In this document: positions 7,168 to 8,855 of the stretch, piece after piece
How positions within the stretch are numbered: the first letter of the stretch is position 1
Layout of the letters: each line of letters opens with the position of its first letter
Assembly: GCA_903842755.1 (NCBI GenBank)
Contig: CAIMNF010000444.1
Coordinates: forward strand, 1-8,855
DNA from: Oligoflexia bacterium
Lineage (GTDB): Bacteria; Bdellovibrionota; UBA1018; CAIMNF01
DNA: 8,855 nt
Reading direction: 5' to 3'
The notes under the pieces: model-generated
What the model saw: only the letters and a program-made list of their open reading frames with translations
Database searches by the model: none
What the model was told of the DNA's origin: nothing
Position numbers and translations under genes: made by a program

Positions 7168-8855
7168 GCACCCCCCTTCCCCCGCTCAGAAGAAAGATTT
7201 TTTCAGGCTACGTCATTTTGTTAGTCGCGATGGGGCTCTTGGGGACGCTCGTTCTTTCTACCACCGTTTACATGGCCACGAACCTTACTCCTCAAGCCAT
7301 TCACCGAAATTACGACTCGATTCGCGCCTCGCACGAAATGCTAAAATCAGTAAGCCTTCGTCCAGATTCAGCGGAATCAAAGGCCCTATTTGAACGCGCG
7401 CTTCAATTCCAAAAAACCAACATCACCGAGCCGGGCGAAGAATCCGTCACCGCACAAATTGACGACGCTTGGAGGCACCACGCCCCTAAAGAAACCTTGG
7501 CGCCCCTCCTCGATACTTTAGAAACCATTAACGAAAAGGCCCTTTTTCAATACAGTGAAGACGCGTATCGGATACGCCGGTGGACGCTGACGTTTGTCAT
7601 CTTATTTTTTCTCCTTTCGTTAGGCTGTGCTATTTATTTTGCGGATCAAACGGCCGCACGGATTGCGCTTCCGCTTAAACTTGCTGCCGAACGGATTCGC
7701 ACCCATCGCAGGGGTTCTCCACAATTAAAGCTGCCCGAAGCTCCCAGTCTGGAGATTCAAATCTTATTTGATTCGCTAAAATATCTTTGGGTCAAAGCGG
7801 CCGAGCACGAACAAATGAATTTAGCTCAAATCTTAAGGCAATCTAAAGAACTTGAAGCACTCCTAGGTTCGGTGGAAGACGCGGTCTTGGTGACCGATTC
7901 CGAAGGCCGGGTGACCCACGTCAATCCCCGAATGCTTTCCATTCTCGATACCGATCGAAACACGGTCATTGATTTACCGTGGGAGGACCTCTCGACTGGA
8001 TCGGAGAACTACCAGCTGCTCCGAGAACTATTTCGGAAAAGTTTGGACGAGTCACCCACCATCAGCCTTAAACTACACAGCCAAGTCAACCGCCAATTTG
8101 CGTGCAGAAAGCGAGTTGCAATGGATTCCCGGGGCGCGGTTTTCTCTACCCTGTATCTTCTGCATGATATCACCGAAATTCGGGAGCGGACCCGGCTCAA
8201 AGCCGAATTTATTGATGTCCTTTCGCACGAACTCAAAACTCCTATTCAATCGGCTGGAACGGCCTTAGAACTTTTAGAGGCAGAAAAAAGTGCTTTAGGA
8301 GAGCGAACATCCAATTTACTTTCGATCATCCAAGAGGATGTGAACCGTATTCGTTCTGTTTCGGATCAATTGATTCAGCTCAAACATTTGTCCGCACCCG
8401 AATTAAAACTAAGCAGAAAGCCACTAGACCTCAATGCTTATTTCCCCACGTGGGTGAATGCATTTAGCCCGATCGCCGAACAAAAAAACATCAACCTAGA
8501 ACTTAAGCTCGATTCACCTTCTCCGGTGATGGTGATGGCCGATCCCGAAAAGCTCAGTTGGGTGATCTCCAATTTGCTTTCCAATGCCATTCGGCTTACA
8601 CCCGAAAAAAGCCCCGTTCAAGCTCACTTAAGCGTAGAAGAAAGCCCTGATAAAAACTTTGCCTTAATTCGCATCAAAGACGAAGGGCCGGGCGTTCCTT
8701 GGTCCCTGCAGAGCCGAATTTTTGATCCTTATTTTCAAGGCTCGACCCAAGCAGCACCCGTCGTTGAGGGCAATCGGGGTACCTTAGGTCTTGGTTTGAC
8801 GATTGCCCGCGAAGTCACCGAGGCACATGAAGGCACTTTACGTTATTTAAGTAAC
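7164..8855 (+). CDS. Membrane sensor histidine kinase paired with split KdpD (partial, 3' end beyond window)
   Basis: This open frame overlaps the kdpD stop by four bases (ATGA) and runs 564 codons to the window edge without a stop. Order: membrane helix 1 (about 13-36); a mostly helical, charged periplasmic segment (about 37-138); membrane helix 2 (about 140-159); a HAMP-like linker (about 160-215); a helical linker and PAS domain (about 225-340); HisKA with FIDVLSHELKTPIQ at 349-362 and phospho-acceptor His355; and an ATPase domain with N-box NLLSNAIRLTP (470-480, Asn474), G1 DEGPG (506-510), F-box IFDPYF (519-524) and G2 GLGLTIARE (542-550). The motifs look active. The end normally lies some 20-30 residues past the last visible one. 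It has none of the DUF4118 helices of KdpD kinases and looks PhoR/NtrY-like. It probably autophosphorylates and passes phosphate to a regulator outside the window. Confidence 0.93.
   Translation, partial: MSTPLPPLRRKIFSGYVILLVAMGLLGTLVLSTTVYMATNLTPQAIHRNYDSIRASHEMLKSVSLRPDSAESKALFERALQFQKTNITEPGEESVTAQIDDAWRHHAPKETLAPLLDTLETINEKALFQYSEDAYRIRRWTLTFVILFFLLSLGCAIYFADQTAARIALPLKLAAERIRTHRRGSPQLKLPEAPSLEIQILFDSLKYLWVKAAEHEQMNLAQILRQSKELEALLGSVEDAVLVTDSEGRVTHVNPRMLSILDTDRNTVIDLPWEDLSTGSENYQLLRELFRKSLDESPTISLKLHSQVNRQFACRKRVAMDSRGAVFSTLYLLHDITEIRERTRLKAEFIDVLSHELKTPIQSAGTALELLEAEKSALGERTSNLLSIIQEDVNRIRSVSDQLIQLKHLSAPELKLSRKPLDLNAYFPTWVNAFSPIAEQKNINLELKLDSPSPVMVMADPEKLSWVISNLLSNAIRLTPEKSPVQAHLSVEESPDKNFALIRIKDEGPGVPWSLQSRIFDPYFQGSTQAAPVVEGNRGTLGLGLTIAREVTEAHEGTLRYLSN

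Noticed and set aside
7031..7393. 120-codon plus-strand open frame spanning the kdpD/kinase junction
   Set aside because: It is out of frame with two well-supported genes that meet in an ATGA overlap. Its translation is low-complexity with no domain.

Overview
The window is one kdp locus, a high-affinity potassium uptake operon, read entirely on the + strand and cut off at its right edge. The order is a sigma-54-type promoter, a 27-codon membrane micro-ORF, kdpF, kdpA, kdpB, kdpC, an outer-membrane beta-barrel porin, a stand-alone N-terminal KdpD module, and a separate membrane histidine kinase that runs off the end. The porin needs an outer membrane, so the host is Gram-negative. The split KdpD, the in-operon porin and the GG-N10-GC promoter do not match enterobacteria. 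From memory, such layouts occur in Bacteroidota, deltaproteobacterial/Bdellovibrionota-like groups and similar lineages. Base composition looks roughly balanced. I cannot name a species.

Bases 1-64 hold the promoter and a short leader. Bases 65-238 hold two tiny single-helix membrane proteins, the second a clear KdpF. Bases 240-4535 hold the pump: KdpA (K+-selective channel-like subunit), KdpB (P-type ATPase with every catalytic motif present) and KdpC (single-helix accessory subunit). Start codons overlap or nearly touch the preceding stops, which suggests translational coupling. Bases 4554-5963 encode a secreted beta-barrel that probably admits ions through the outer membrane. Bases 5980-8855 hold the sensing module. 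It is a soluble KdpD-plus-USP protein, then a two-helix HAMP-PAS-HisKA-HATPase kinase whose start overlaps the kdpD stop by 4 bases.

Read together, the operon couples outer-membrane entry, ATP-driven inner-membrane uptake and its own sensor. The promoter is the most informative small detail. It keeps the invariant sigma-54 spacing, which predicts that the response regulator is an NtrC-type sigma-54 activator rather than the OmpR-type KdpE of E. coli. That regulator is not in the window and would be just outside it. No gap exceeds 64 bases, and no mobile elements, RNA genes, CRISPR arrays or terminators were seen.
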